DNA of 64,000 nucleotides, from assembly GCA_029261235.1 (NCBI GenBank), contig JAJDBS010000231.1:1-64000 (forward strand), in the 5' to 3' direction. Each line of letters starts with the position of its first letter. Within the stretch, counting starts at the first letter, position 1. This document shows positions 54,520-63,301 of this stretch, piece after piece. Source of the stretch: Nitrospirales bacterium. Lineage in GTDB: Bacteria > Nitrospirota > Nitrospiria > Nitrospirales > UBA8639. A program made the position numbers and the translations under genes. A model generated the notes under the pieces. That model worked only from the letters and a program-made list of their open reading frames with translations, was not told the origin of the DNA and made no database searches.

Positions 54520-56142
54520 ATGCTGGATCAAGGACATAGTCCAACCAAAGGACGTTGCATCGCTCTGTACCCAGGCGCTTTTCGCCCCCCCCACGCCGCG
54601 CATTTTTTTGCTGTACGTTATCTTCTTACCCAACCCCACATTGACGAAGTGGTCGTAATTATTTCGAATCGCTGTCGGCCCATTGCTGGGACAACTCTAG
54701 CTCTGGACGCCACTATTGCCCAGCAGATTTGGTCCCTTTACCTACGAGGCATCAAGAAGGTTCGAGTTGAAGTCGCTCCACTTACGGCCGTCGGGCATGC
54801 ATTTGAATACTTTGAATGTGCTGCAGTTGGGGATACATTATTGTTTTGTCTTGGGGAGACCGATATCGATCAAGGCGACGATCGCTTCAGAAATCTCACA
54901 AACCTTTCCAAGCAATCAGGAATCAAGGCTGGCCTTATTCAAGCGCCTACCAGATCGCTTCCAATCCGATCAACATCTTTACGCGCCGCTCTTATTCGAG
55001 GTGACGAGGGACGAAAAGATTTTTTTTCGGCACTTCCTATTCATTTAACAGACGAGCAGCGTGACGAGGTCTGGGGGATCTGCCAAAAAGGCATCCGAGA
55101 AATGAGTGACGTGAGCAAAGATAAGGTTCATGCCTTTATCGTGGGAACCGGTCTTGGAGAAATTGAGGATCTTCAGAGTGCAGGCCAAAGGAAATTGGAT
55201 CAAGTGTTCCGTGTCAGACTCAAAGGTGGTCGCTGTCTTTTTATAAAATGTGCAGGAGATGCCCTTGGCACTGAAGAATTATGGAATGGACAGAGCCTTA
55301 AACCACGCCAACGGCTTTCTGTAGAAAGGAAAGCCATCAAATGGCTGCGAGCTCATATGCCAAGTGATGCGGAGCTCCCTGAGGTTGTCGCGTTTGATAA
55401 AAAAACATGGACACTGGTCTTGTCTGAAGTATGTCCAAACGGAAATTCGCTACAGAACGATCTTCAAAAAGGGAGTTTCAATCCGACCATTGCCAGCAAG
55501 GTTAGCGAATATCTAGCGGAATGCCATGTTACTCTTAACCAGATTCCTCCATTGTGGGGATCTGCTGAAGCAGATCGGCAACATTGGAAGAAGATGCTCA
55601 CTCTGAAAACTACCGAGCCCACATCAGTAGAATTCTCTCAAGACCTGCGAAGCAATCTGGTAACCCTCAGACTTGCCAGTGAAAAGGCAGCAGAAGCACG
55701 ATTTATGAATCTTAATTTCCAACCTAAGAATATCTTTGTAGCTGAAGACAAAATTGGTGTCATCGACTTTGAATTAAGCTCAAGTATTGGAGACCCCGCT
55801 TATGATTTTGGCTCTTTGTTAGGGCATTATATTTACTGGGGTTTAGTAACTTCTTCGAAGAATTCAAGCCAAGATGCCCTTCAAATAATGCTGAAAAAAT
55901 ATGAAGAACGCGTTGGAGAAATATGGAAAACTAGACAGGATCGAGTCGTAAGATTTGCTGGCGCTACCCTATTTTCTATTTTACTCGAGAAGAGCCCAAC
56001 TCCCCAGCAATCTTTTAGAAAACTATTGATGTGTACATCCAATGCCCTCCTTGCATGGAAGTCGATACCCTCGAATAATGCTAACCAAGTTCTCTTAAAA
56101 GCCATTGGGGGACATTTCGACTCATCTGCAATTCCTTTTTAA
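54520..56142 (+). CDS. Nucleotidyltransferase fused to an APH/MtnK-like pseudokinase
   Basis: 540 aa. Residues 12-165 form a nucleotidyltransferase with ALYPGAFRPPHAAHF (His25, His28 of the HxxH-type site) and a C-terminal RSTSLRAALIRG like the ISSTxxR motif. Residues of about 200-530 are an APH/methylthioribose-kinase-type fold, but the catalytic HGDxHPxN reads NLNFQPKN (397-404), with Asn in place of the catalytic Asp, while the metal-binding IDFE (Asp416) is kept. The kinase half is thus probably inactive or a binding domain. ATG 54520 is chosen because homology starts there; no clear Shine-Dalgarno is seen. Last gene of the polysaccharide region. Confidence 0.72.
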   Translation: MLDQGHSPTKGRCIALYPGAFRPPHAAHFFAVRYLLTQPHIDEVVVIISNRCRPIAGTTLALDATIAQQIWSLYLRGIKKVRVEVAPLTAVGHAFEYFECAAVGDTLLFCLGETDIDQGDDRFRNLTNLSKQSGIKAGLIQAPTRSLPIRSTSLRAALIRGDEGRKDFFSALPIHLTDEQRDEVWGICQKGIREMSDVSKDKVHAFIVGTGLGEIEDLQSAGQRKLDQVFRVRLKGGRCLFIKCAGDALGTEELWNGQSLKPRQRLSVERKAIKWLRAHMPSDAELPEVVAFDKKTWTLVLSEVCPNGNSLQNDLQKGSFNPTIASKVSEYLAECHVTLNQIPPLWGSAEADRQHWKKMLTLKTTEPTSVEFSQDLRSNLVTLRLASEKAAEARFMNLNFQPKNIFVAEDKIGVIDFELSSSIGDPAYDFGSLLGHYIYWGLVTSSKNSSQDALQIMLKKYEERVGEIWKTRQDRVVRFAGATLFSILLEKSPTPQQSFRKLLMCTSNALLAWKSIPSNNANQVLLKAIGGHFDSSAIPF

Positions 56143-56435
56143 AGAAAAGCATATGAACCAAAAGTTACACCTAAGAACTTCCGAACGACTATTGCCTCCC
56201 CTACAAGCCCAAAATTTCTATACGCTCTAACGGGGGGAAATATTTTATAGTAGCTTAAGACAAACAGTCTTCAATGGTATGCCCGATCCCAGTAAACCCT
56301 TCGAGATTAGGTGAATTGAAACACAAGAAAACCGGACGTCTGTGGCTTCAATGACTCAGGCAAACGGTAAGATCCTGTTCCTTGCATCCGTCGAAGACCG
56401 ATACTGTCAACAGGGGCTTCATGGCCGACAGCCGA

Positions 56436-56645
56436 TTACTGGGCCTTCTCCCTCGGTAGTGCCGCCACCACTCTCTCAACCGGGCTTTCAAAGAAATGGC
56501 CAGCCGGTTGAAGGAGCGTGTGCACATGGGTCAACAGCTCCATCCAAGAAACCCTCATTGCCATCAAGGGCCCCATGAAGAACATGACGGCAACAATATG
56601 GATGCCCACGTGAGTGAGAAACCGTTTAAAAAATGACCACTTCAT
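56436..56645 (-). CDS. Small membrane protein of the conjugative element
   Basis: 69 aa with one hydrophobic helix (VGIHIVAVMFFMGPLMAM). ATG 56645 follows CGGAGGAC at good distance and overlaps the upstream stop (ATGA), which supports a real gene. No family recognised. It is last in a four-gene minus-strand operon headed by the RadC-like gene. The 56143-56435 stretch beyond it holds no supported feature. Confidence 0.5.
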   Translation of the reverse strand: MKWSFFKRFLTHVGIHIVAVMFFMGPLMAMRVSWMELLTHVHTLLQPAGHFFESPVERVVAALPREKAQ

Positions 56646-56896
56646 CTTTGTCCTCCGAATATCTTGCATGAAACACCATGGGCTGATCTCTTACGAAGAA
56701 GCCGAGACGTCTGTAAAAATATCGCTCGGCATGAGGGACAATAGACGGTGCCTAAGGCCGACACAAAGGTTGCCCACAGAAGGGGAATGGCCATCTGGCA
56801 CATGGAACAGGTCACTTGTTGGGGCATCCTGGTATTGGGTCGGGCGCGTAATCCCAACCCCATCACTCTCTTGAGTCGTTGCGAAAAAAAGTTCAT
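56642..56896 (-). CDS. Small protein with two CxxC motifs
   Basis: 84 aa. CSMC and CPSC, spaced 24 residues apart, could form one zinc ribbon, with a hydrophobic stretch between them and basic ends. ATG 56896 has AGGAGGTG upstream and overlaps the preceding stop. Unknown function; part of the RadC-like operon. Confidence 0.55.
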   Translation of the reverse strand: MNFFSQRLKRVMGLGLRARPNTRMPQQVTCSMCQMAIPLLWATFVSALGTVYCPSCRAIFLQTSRLLRKRSAHGVSCKIFGGQR

Positions 56897-57147
56897 GTGG
56901 CCGCACCTCCTCTCACGGCTACCGCCACAAGGTCATCCATGACCACGGCATAGCCGTGCTCAATGCCTGATTGTCCCAAGAGACAATCCTGTTCCCCTTG
57001 GAGAATGACATACACCTCGATGGGCTGGGCTTCCCACAAATCCTCATGAAAGGCTTGGATCAAGGCCTCTCGTGAAGTGATGGCCTCAATCCATTGCACG
57101 GAAATATCGCCATTGTCCGTTTTGCCAATGCCCGTAAAGGTGTTCAT
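56893..57147 (-). CDS. Small hypothetical protein
   Basis: 84 aa, acidic and soluble, no recognised domain (DNGDISVQWIEAITSREALIQ). AAGGAG lies 7 nt before ATG 57147, and both ends overlap neighbours by ATGA, strong evidence of translation. Genes like this travel with RadC-like genes on mobile elements. Confidence 0.55.
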   Translation of the reverse strand: MNTFTGIGKTDNGDISVQWIEAITSREALIQAFHEDLWEAQPIEVYVILQGEQDCLLGQSGIEHGYAVVMDDLVAVAVRGGAAT

Positions 57148-57599
57148 GACATCGCTCCTTTCATCACGCCATGATCCGCAAAACTAAAGAATGCGCCCTC
57201 ATCCCCAAGAACCAAATGGTCAAGAAGCGGAATACCTAAACATTCCCCCGCCTTAACAAGGCGGTGTGTGAGCGCGTGGTCTTCTGGGCTGGGCTCGACG
57301 CTCCCGCTCGGGTGGTTGTGGGCAATGACCAACGCGGCGGCGTTCATCAGAATGGCGGGTTTAAAGACTTCCCGAGGATGCACAACGGAGGCGCTGAGCG
57401 ATCCGACCGAGACCACATTGCTTCCAATCACCTTGTGTTTGGCATCCAACGCCAACATGACGCATTGCTCACGGTCCAACCCCGCAAACATGGGCGCAAC
57501 AATATCCCGTGCTGTGGCACTCCCACGAATAACATGATCTTCAACAGACACGGAACGCTCACGAACTAACGAAATGGTGTAACGCGGAATCTCATACAT
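57144..57599 (-). CDS. RadC-like JAB-domain protein
   Basis: 151 aa, the JAB/MPN domain of RadC without the N-terminal helix-hairpin-helix part. Metal ligands are in IAHNHPSGSVEPSPEDHALT (HxH and downstream Asp), with ERSVSV and VSVGSLSASVVHPREVF as in the family. Short RadC-like proteins are typical cargo of integrative and conjugative elements; their role is not settled. ATG 57599 has AGGAGGG. First gene of the four-gene operon. Confidence 0.87.
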   Translation of the reverse strand: MYEIPRYTISLVRERSVSVEDHVIRGSATARDIVAPMFAGLDREQCVMLALDAKHKVIGSNVVSVGSLSASVVHPREVFKPAILMNAAALVIAHNHPSGSVEPSPEDHALTHRLVKAGECLGIPLLDHLVLGDEGAFFSFADHGVMKGAMS

Positions 57600-57639
57600 A
57601 CGACCCTCCTAGGTTGGTTGTGTAAAAAAAAACATGTTT

Positions 57640-57670
57640 GCTGAACCTCTCAAAAAGACCGAGGTTCAGC
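57640..57670. repeat. Perfect 10-bp inverted repeat upstream of the RadC-like operon
   Basis: GCTGAACCTC (57640-57649) and GAGGTTCAGC (57661-57670) flank an 11-nt spacer, 41 nt before the RadC-like start on the minus strand. Position suits an operator or an mRNA leader hairpin. Confidence 0.5.
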
Positions 57671-57870
57671 CCTAGGAGTTCGACCACCGGCCCCCTTGAA
57701 TCCCACGGCCCTTGCAGCCCGTGTGACCGAACGCGGTATCAGGGCATAGGGGTGTCTGTGCCGTCGCTACCCACCGGTGGTCTCCGAGATGGCCCAGCTA
57801 AAAGCGCCCACCGACGTTGAGAGGAACCGCACAATCCCGACCAGAAAGGGAGAAAGGAAAGGATGAGGAC

Positions 57871-57905
57871 AAAAAAAAGCCCCCGACCCGTGAAGGCCGA
57901 GGGCT
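57871..57905 (-). terminator. Intrinsic terminator for the small minus-strand gene at 57918
   Basis: On the minus strand the RNA folds with AGCCCUCGGCC pairing to GGUCGGGGGCU around UUCACG, followed by seven U. Two positions pair only as G-U on this strand and would be C-A mismatches on the other, so the terminator acts on the minus strand. It follows the stop codon at 57918 closely. Confidence 0.75.
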
Positions 57906-57917
57906 AGGACGAGGAGG

Positions 57918-58163
57918 CTACTCGTCCGACTGATTCATGATCCAGATCTGTGCCTTTTTCACGACCATCTGCACTTTGAGTAAGTCGTGAGTGCCGAAGG
58001 AATTGGAATCCTTGGGCTGCTCATCGTCTCCGATAAAAAACCGTGAGAGCGTGACGTTGTAGAACTCGCCCTTCTCAGAATGATTGAGCCAGATCGTGGC
58101 TTTGACATCCGCTTCGCGAATGGTATGAGCCGGTTTGGTTTTGGGTGATGTGGTGGTGTCCAT
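57918..58163 (-). CDS. Small conserved mobile-element protein, unknown function
   Basis: 81 aa. HTIREADVKATIWLNHS...FYNVTLSRFF...DSNSFGTHDLLKVQMV..KAQIWI is a pattern I know from small uncharacterised proteins on plasmids and conjugative elements. AGGAGG precedes ATG 58163, and an intrinsic terminator follows, so it is a single-gene unit. Confidence 0.65.
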   Translation of the reverse strand: MDTTTSPKTKPAHTIREADVKATIWLNHSEKGEFYNVTLSRFFIGDDEQPKDSNSFGTHDLLKVQMVVKKAQIWIMNQSDE

Positions 58164-58558
58164 CTAAGCCTCCTAAGTAAATGTGGTGTAACCCTCTGTC
58201 ACAAAGGCTACAGAGGGAGACGACCACCATCGAGGAGGTGGCAGCGGGAAGGGTGAGGCCGACCCAAGCCCCCAAGACGGCATCCAGCATGCCTGAAGCA
58301 TGAAGGCGTGAACGATGTGGGGACGACAGGAAGAAGGCCTGCCCGACCGTGTGACAGGGCACCACCACACACCAGCCTCACGGCCACCACGCGCGAAGGC
58401 CCTCACAGCCTCCACTCATCAAGAAGCAAGACGAGGGACGATCAAGACGGAGGAGACACAGACAGAAGGGAAATGATCTGCCCCAATGCCTTCAAGGCAC
58501 GAGAGACAGGGACTGACGAGAGGACAAGGCGAGAGAGAGAGATACGGTTGGTGTCGGC
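58164..58558. other. Non-coding region with an inverted repeat
   Basis: No supported gene. CCCTCTGT (58192-58199) and ACAGAGGG (58210-58217) form a perfect 8-bp inverted repeat with a 10-nt spacer just upstream of the 58163 gene, a possible operator or leader hairpin. The remainder is GC-rich without clear structure. Confidence 0.4.
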
Positions 58559-59029
58559 TTAATTCTTCGGGGCCTGTTGGCGAAGGTCGTGGACCTTCTT
58601 CATGTAATTGGTCAGGGTTGTGAAGGACTCACGTGGATCACGTTGCGCTTGTTGTTCTGCTGAGAGCTGTGCCCACTCCTGTTGCAGCTGGAGATAGACC
58701 TGATACCACGAGTCTTTGACATGCACCATCAGATAGTTGGTGATCTGCTCCCCACACGTATGGGCATAGGTGGCAATCCAGCACGGAGAGTCAGGGTCCT
58801 CATTGATGGCCCGGACCTGGGCCTCATCCAACGTTCGCAGGTCTTGGTCTAACCATTGCCCGGCCAGGGTCGTATATTGTTCGAGCGCATACCGTTCCTG
58901 CTCCGGCGGGTGCGTGCCCAACCCGCCCGATTGCAACGCCTCATAGAGGTTCACGATATAGGAGAAATCTTGTGGCATAACAAAGGGAACATACAGCAAA
59001 TGGCAAATCAGCACAATCCGGCCAATCAC
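58559..59029 (-). CDS. Hypothetical exported protein of the conjugation module
   Basis: 156 aa from GTG 59029 (ATG 58978 is an alternative). The N-terminus is hydrophobic, and the rest is helical and Gln-rich (YLQLQQEWAQLSAEQQAQRD), with PCWIATYAHTCGEQ carrying two Cys. No family recognised. It is the last gene of a co-directional conjugation gene set. Confidence 0.5.
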   Translation of the reverse strand: MIGRIVLICHLLYVPFVMPQDFSYIVNLYEALQSGGLGTHPPEQERYALEQYTTLAGQWLDQDLRTLDEAQVRAINEDPDSPCWIATYAHTCGEQITNYLMVHVKDSWYQVYLQLQQEWAQLSAEQQAQRDPRESFTTLTNYMKKVHDLRQQAPKN

Positions 59030-59107
59030 TGATGGGGAAGGGGTCGGTAACGGGCCATGCCCACAGTCGGCTGACCGTGGACATGACGCCAGGAGGCGGT
59101 CTGCGGC

Positions 59108-59920
59108 TTAAAACAAGTTGGCGAGGGAGCGCGTGAGGCCACTGGCTAAGAGGCCTTTGGCCTGTGCATAGTCAAGATTGGCTTGATTGGCGGTACTGAC
59201 CACGCGGGTGCGGTATTTTTTCCGATCGCCGACTTCTTGATATTGTTGTGAGAGGGAACCCGTTTGGCCTTGGGCTAATTGCTGTTGACTCTGGGAATGA
59301 ATCTCGACCCCCTCTTTGGCTTTTTCCACGACCTGCACATCCGTGACCGCCGCAAACAAGACATCATCAACCATCGCATCCCCAATCTTTTCGCCCACCC
59401 AGCCCACACCGGCCCCCACTAACGCGGCCAGCGCCATCTTTTCTTTTTTCGCCCCTTGGGTCTTGGCCACCACCGCGCCTACGACCGCGCCCCCCAACGG
59501 CCCGCCATACCCGTTCAACAAGGATTGCTTCGCCTCTTTCGCCGTCGTTTCTTCTACCATCAACACATTGGCTTGCAGCCAATAATGCGCCGTGTCGGGG
59601 TTGTTGACCACGCGATAGCCACCCTGCTCGATGCTGGAGACAATGGCCGCTTCAATATTAAAATTGTCACGATCTGAAGTATTCCGGACCTCCACAAACA
59701 CCGTGCGGCGCTCCGGTGCCACGGGATCAAGAAAGATGGTTTCACTCATCTTGGTGCGGACATCCAGATCACGCTTTTCGATGGAAGTGGAGACCGCCCC
59801 ACACCCTGCGACCATCAGCCCCGCCACCAGACACAGCAACAGGTGGCTCACGCGTCCCCGTCCTCGACAACCCCGAGTCACGGTCGTTGCGTTCAGTGAG
59901 CGCAGGCCAGCCCGCCTCAT
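59108..59920 (-). CDS. traT: TraT-like surface-exclusion lipoprotein
   Basis: 270 aa. Lipobox VAGC, then GAVSTSIEKRDLDVRTKMSE, TVFVEVRNTSD, YWLQANVL, a glycine-rich membrane segment, MVDDVLFAAVTDVQVVEKAK and the ending SLANLF. This is the order of F-plasmid TraT, which sits in the outer membrane and blocks mating with like donors. A longer basic N-terminus precedes the signal core. The ATG overlaps the preceding stop. Confidence 0.88.
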   Translation of the reverse strand: MRRAGLRSLNATTVTRGCRGRGRVSHLLLCLVAGLMVAGCGAVSTSIEKRDLDVRTKMSETIFLDPVAPERRTVFVEVRNTSDRDNFNIEAAIVSSIEQGGYRVVNNPDTAHYWLQANVLMVEETTAKEAKQSLLNGYGGPLGGAVVGAVVAKTQGAKKEKMALAALVGAGVGWVGEKIGDAMVDDVLFAAVTDVQVVEKAKEGVEIHSQSQQQLAQGQTGSLSQQYQEVGDRKKYRTRVVSTANQANLDYAQAKGLLASGLTRSLANLF

Positions 59921-60930
59921 GGCTTACCCTTGGTGCGTTTAGCAGTTTTCGCACTTTTGGCGCGGGAGTCCTCCGGAGGGGTGGCTTCTGATTCAGCCAG
60001 AGGTTTGATCACCTTCTCAAGGGTTGGCACCAGACGCGGAAGGCGTTTGCTGACCTGAGGTGCCGCCGACGCGCCCGTCTTGGACTGGGTCAAGATCGCC
60101 GCGCTGGGTTCACCGGCGAACATCCCCTCCCCGTTCGAGGCACTCACCTGCCAGGTCACCACGGCCTGCTGAAGATCTTTTTTGACCTCGTTGATATATC
60201 GATGGAGTTGCGTGCTCCGCTTCTGAAGGTGATCGAGTGCGCCGATCTTCGTAGTGAGTTGTCCCAACGTGACGTCATGACTCTTGAGACTCTTCCCCAC
60301 GTTCCCCTCAACGGCTGTGGCTCGAAATTCTTCATCAAGCACCATCGTTTCAAGCTTTTGCATCAAGGTATGGAACTCCACCAGCGCCGCCCGATAATTC
60401 GTGAGATTATTCCGAAGAATGGTCCGATCTTGATGGGTTTCTTCCACGACGGCGACCATCGCCTCCTTCACCTGGGCCATCTCGCCCGCTTGCGCCTCGA
60501 CCATGGCTTGAATGGGTGCCCATTGATCATCCACCTCTTGTCGCGTCTCCCTGGCCCGACCCTCAACAAAGCCCATGCGAATACGCAGCGCCTCCGTTTC
60601 TTCATGCAGTTCCGTCAGGTCGCCTTCACGAATCGTCCGAATTTGCTCCTCTAACTCGGCCCGCATCTCAAAGAGATCCCGGATCTTTTCATCTTGTTGT
60701 TGCAAAAAGTCTTGCGCATCGGCCACGGCCTCGCGAATCCCCTCGGCTTGGGACAGATCGGTCTCCTCCGGGAGATAGGGAGGATGCACACTGGACGTGG
60801 ACGAGGCCTGAGTTCCGCCCTCTGGAGCAATAAAGTTCGAGTTCCACTCCTGCAAGGAGGCACAGCCCGTGAGCAACAAACAACTTCCGAGAAGCAACCG
60901 CGAAAGCGTCGGGACAATGGGAGACATCAT
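59917..60930 (-). CDS. Coiled-coil lipoprotein of the conjugation module
   Basis: 337 aa. Lipobox LLTGC near residue 23. Long coiled coil from about 70 to 240, then a polar region and a basic Lys-rich end. It could span periplasmic space. No family recognised. Overlaps both neighbours by ATGA, so it is co-translated with the OmpA-like lipoprotein and TraT. Confidence 0.6.
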   Translation of the reverse strand: MMSPIVPTLSRLLLGSCLLLTGCASLQEWNSNFIAPEGGTQASSTSSVHPPYLPEETDLSQAEGIREAVADAQDFLQQQDEKIRDLFEMRAELEEQIRTIREGDLTELHEETEALRIRMGFVEGRARETRQEVDDQWAPIQAMVEAQAGEMAQVKEAMVAVVEETHQDRTILRNNLTNYRAALVEFHTLMQKLETMVLDEEFRATAVEGNVGKSLKSHDVTLGQLTTKIGALDHLQKRSTQLHRYINEVKKDLQQAVVTWQVSASNGEGMFAGEPSAAILTQSKTGASAAPQVSKRLPRLVPTLEKVIKPLAESEATPPEDSRAKSAKTAKRTKGKP

Positions 60931-61685
60931 GGGTGGAATTCCTTTGCAACGAGAGGTGAGGAACTTGGGCGTGAAGGGGAGGCCTGCCCGTGTTCCGAAA
61001 AGTTGGTGAGCGCCGACACCACCGGATGCCCATGGCGTTGCGCGACAAAGACCGTGGAGCGGCGATTCATGGCATCACAATAGGCTGTCGCCTGTCGGCA
61101 CACCGGGGCCTCCTTCCCAAAACTCGTGGGGACCAACGAGTCCTCACTGACGCCAAGACTGACCAAATAGCGCCGCACGGACTCGGCACGGCGCAGCCCG
61201 AGGGCATGATTGTAGGAGGCCGTGCCCTTGGGATCGGTATGCCCCTCGACACTGAGTTCCCCATGATTGTAGGTCCGTAACCACGCCCCCGCCTCATTCA
61301 GAATGGTCTTGGCGTGGGATGTGAGGACCCAACTATCAAAGGGAAAGAGGACTAAGGGGAGGTGCCGTCCGTCCGGTTCCGGCACGACCGGCTCCCCTCC
61401 CCCGATGTTCGCGCTCGCGAACAGCTCATCGGGCAGAGCCAACAGGGGGTCCTCCTCCACATATTCCGCCGCCACGCGGGTGACGGGACCCTCCCCGTCG
61501 CGCCCCTCAGGCACGAGTAACGGGTCAACCTCTGGCGATGCCTCCATCCCAGTCATCGTCGAAAGAAAGGACCCACATCCTGGCAGGAGGAACAGGCAGA
61601 GACCGAGGACGAGTCCAATGCCACGCGTCGTCCCTCCCCCGGTATGATGACGGTCGGCCATATCAATATGCGTCACACTCACCAT
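60927..61685 (-). CDS. OmpA/Pal-like lipoprotein
   Basis: 252 aa. Lipobox LLPGC. The C-terminal OmpA-like domain (about 110-215) has VEGHTDPKGTASYNHALGLRRAESV and the following DSLVPTSFGKEAP, which bind peptidoglycan. GAGGAGGT precedes ATG 61685. Likely anchors the mating apparatus or the envelope around it. Confidence 0.83.
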   Translation of the reverse strand: MVSVTHIDMADRHHTGGGTTRGIGLVLGLCLFLLPGCGSFLSTMTGMEASPEVDPLLVPEGRDGEGPVTRVAAEYVEEDPLLALPDELFASANIGGGEPVVPEPDGRHLPLVLFPFDSWVLTSHAKTILNEAGAWLRTYNHGELSVEGHTDPKGTASYNHALGLRRAESVRRYLVSLGVSEDSLVPTSFGKEAPVCRQATAYCDAMNRRSTVFVAQRHGHPVVSALTNFSEHGQASPSRPSSSPLVAKEFHP

Positions 61686-61694
61686 AAGACCTCC

Positions 61695-62426
61695 TCAATA
61701 AATAAGCTCTGACCGATTCTCAATGAGCTGCGCATCGACACGAGTGACTTCCTGGGCTAATAAACCATTGAGCTCTGCCTCAGGAGCCGGTCGTGAAGGA
61801 TCATGCCAGCGAGACACGCAAATCGGTTGTTGATACGACTCCCTCTGTAAACGGGAATTTTGGTCATAGGCATTGACCTCGGCAGCATTGAAAAGGGGAG
61901 CCTCATCGGAATACCCATCGTAGGCCGCCCAATCAACTATCGGCCTCGGCCTGCTCCCCAGGTCACTCAAGTGCGCCGTATGGCACAGTTCGGACCGAAT
62001 GGGTAGCTCAACACCCGCCGTGTATTCATGACTGGCAAATGTCTGACAATACTCTGGAATCGAATGGGTGTAGGGCGGCTCGTTCGTATTCAGTTGGGCC
62101 ACGAGCGACGGGATGTCACAGTTCCCCGCGCCCTCGGCCAACGCGTTGAGATGCTCGTCTTTGCCCTCATAGTCACCAGAGGGGCATTTTTTGAGAAATC
62201 GTTTGCGCTTCTTGAGCGTCTTCCATGGCTTCTTCCCTTTGATCTTAAAATACTTTTTGAGGCTCTCATCACATTCATCCGGCCTCTGGCCACTCGACAA
62301 ACACAGGACAACTTCACACGCGACTTCTTGTTCTTTCGACAGCTTGCCTCCGGCAAGCACGGGGCTTGCTGAGAAGAGAAAGGTTGCCACGACCACCCAG
62401 ACCGCCGCCCGTCGAACGGAGGTCAT
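61695..62426 (-). CDS. trbM: TrbM/KikA-family conjugation protein
   Basis: 243 aa. Signal peptide through SPVLAGG, then the TrbM signature ACEVVLCLSSGQRPDECDESL followed by KYF. Further conserved Cys at KKCPSG, NCDIPS and PEYC. TrbM proteins are periplasmic parts of conjugation systems, and their exact role is unclear. It overlaps the upstream gene's stop (ATGA) with AGGAAG. Confidence 0.82.
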   Translation of the reverse strand: MTSVRRAAVWVVVATFLFSASPVLAGGKLSKEQEVACEVVLCLSSGQRPDECDESLKKYFKIKGKKPWKTLKKRKRFLKKCPSGDYEGKDEHLNALAEGAGNCDIPSLVAQLNTNEPPYTHSIPEYCQTFASHEYTAGVELPIRSELCHTAHLSDLGSRPRPIVDWAAYDGYSDEAPLFNAAEVNAYDQNSRLQRESYQQPICVSRWHDPSRPAPEAELNGLLAQEVTRVDAQLIENRSELIY

Positions 62427-62656
62427 GAGGCTTCCTTGAGCGCCGCTTTCGTCCGAATGGACTGCTGAAACTTTTTATCCTTCGCAAAATGCCGTGAGAG
62501 GATGGTCTCGACAATGAGGTCCTTCGTCACTTTGGCATTGAGATGTTTCCCCCCCTCGGTATAGCGGTCTAAGAGGGTGGCGGTCTGTACCGAGAGCGAC
62601 ACCCGAATTTTGGTCTGTTTGGGCTCCTCGGGGAGGTCGAGTTCAATTTCGATCAT
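62423..62656 (-). CDS. Small ribbon-helix-helix-like protein
   Basis: 77 aa. KIRVSLSVQTATLLDRYTE is a typical ribbon plus first helix, and VTKDLIVETILSRHF a second helix. Likely DNA-binding or regulatory. Overlaps trbM by 4 nt, so may control the operon. Family assignment is by pattern only. Confidence 0.55.
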   Translation of the reverse strand: MIEIELDLPEEPKQTKIRVSLSVQTATLLDRYTEGGKHLNAKVTKDLIVETILSRHFAKDKKFQQSIRTKAALKEAS

Positions 62657-62659
62657 GGG

Positions 62660-63298
62660 TCAGGTCCTTTCCTTGAGTGAGGGGTGAGCCACCACACGCT
62701 GGATCACACTCGGCGCGTCCGACTCAGCCGTGACGAGATAAATATGCACCCCGCGAGCGGCGTGCGGTGACGTGTCCTGCTGCGTCCACGACGCCAACGT
62801 CCGCACATGCGTGCGTGGCACCTGCGCGTCATAGAGCAGCCCGGCGATATATTCAGCGCGGCGCAGCGCCAAGAGTGGGCCGTCCTCTTCCTGCGAGTCC
62901 GCGAGACCCACCACGACATAATGGAAGGCCGGATCCAGACGGTCACGCACCGCCTGCCAGCCCGCAAAATCCGGGGCCACATGAAATTGCCCTTCACTAA
63001 ACGGTACAAACCATGGCGGGCTCGGCAGCGCGGTCACCACGGACGGCGGGCGCACCAACGGGTCCGTCTTTGACGGCGCGGGAGGCCCAAGCATGGGCTC
63101 CGTCGACGAGGGCGACGGACACACCACAGCCGGGGCCATCGGATTCACCAGTGCCGCCGTCACAGGCACGAGCGACTGATAGACAATCCGAGGATGGTCC
63201 GTGATCGACTGAATCGGATCAGCAAAGAGTGGGGTCTGGGCGCAGCCGCCCAATGGGGCGAGGCACACAAGCAGGAACCAGAATCGAGCCTGTGCCAT
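62660..63298 (-). CDS. Lipoprotein with degenerate OmpA-like C-terminus
   Basis: 212 aa. Lipobox LGGC. A Pro-rich linker (about 50-95) is followed by VVVGLADSQEEDGPLLALRRAEYIAGLLYDAQV, which matches the helix of OmpA-like domains, though the GHTD motif is replaced by GLADSQ. In ICE clusters such proteins accompany type IV secretion genes. Short spacings suggest one operon. Confidence 0.6.
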   Translation of the reverse strand: MAQARFWFLLVCLAPLGGCAQTPLFADPIQSITDHPRIVYQSLVPVTAALVNPMAPAVVCPSPSSTEPMLGPPAPSKTDPLVRPPSVVTALPSPPWFVPFSEGQFHVAPDFAGWQAVRDRLDPAFHYVVVGLADSQEEDGPLLALRRAEYIAGLLYDAQVPRTHVRTLASWTQQDTSPHAARGVHIYLVTAESDAPSVIQRVVAHPSLKERT

Positions 63299-63301
63299 AT
63301 G

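Noticed and set aside
59316-60833. Plus-strand frames of 100-150 codons opposite TraT and the coiled-coil lipoprotein
   Set aside because: They are antisense to well-supported overlapping genes, lack motifs and reflect high GC.
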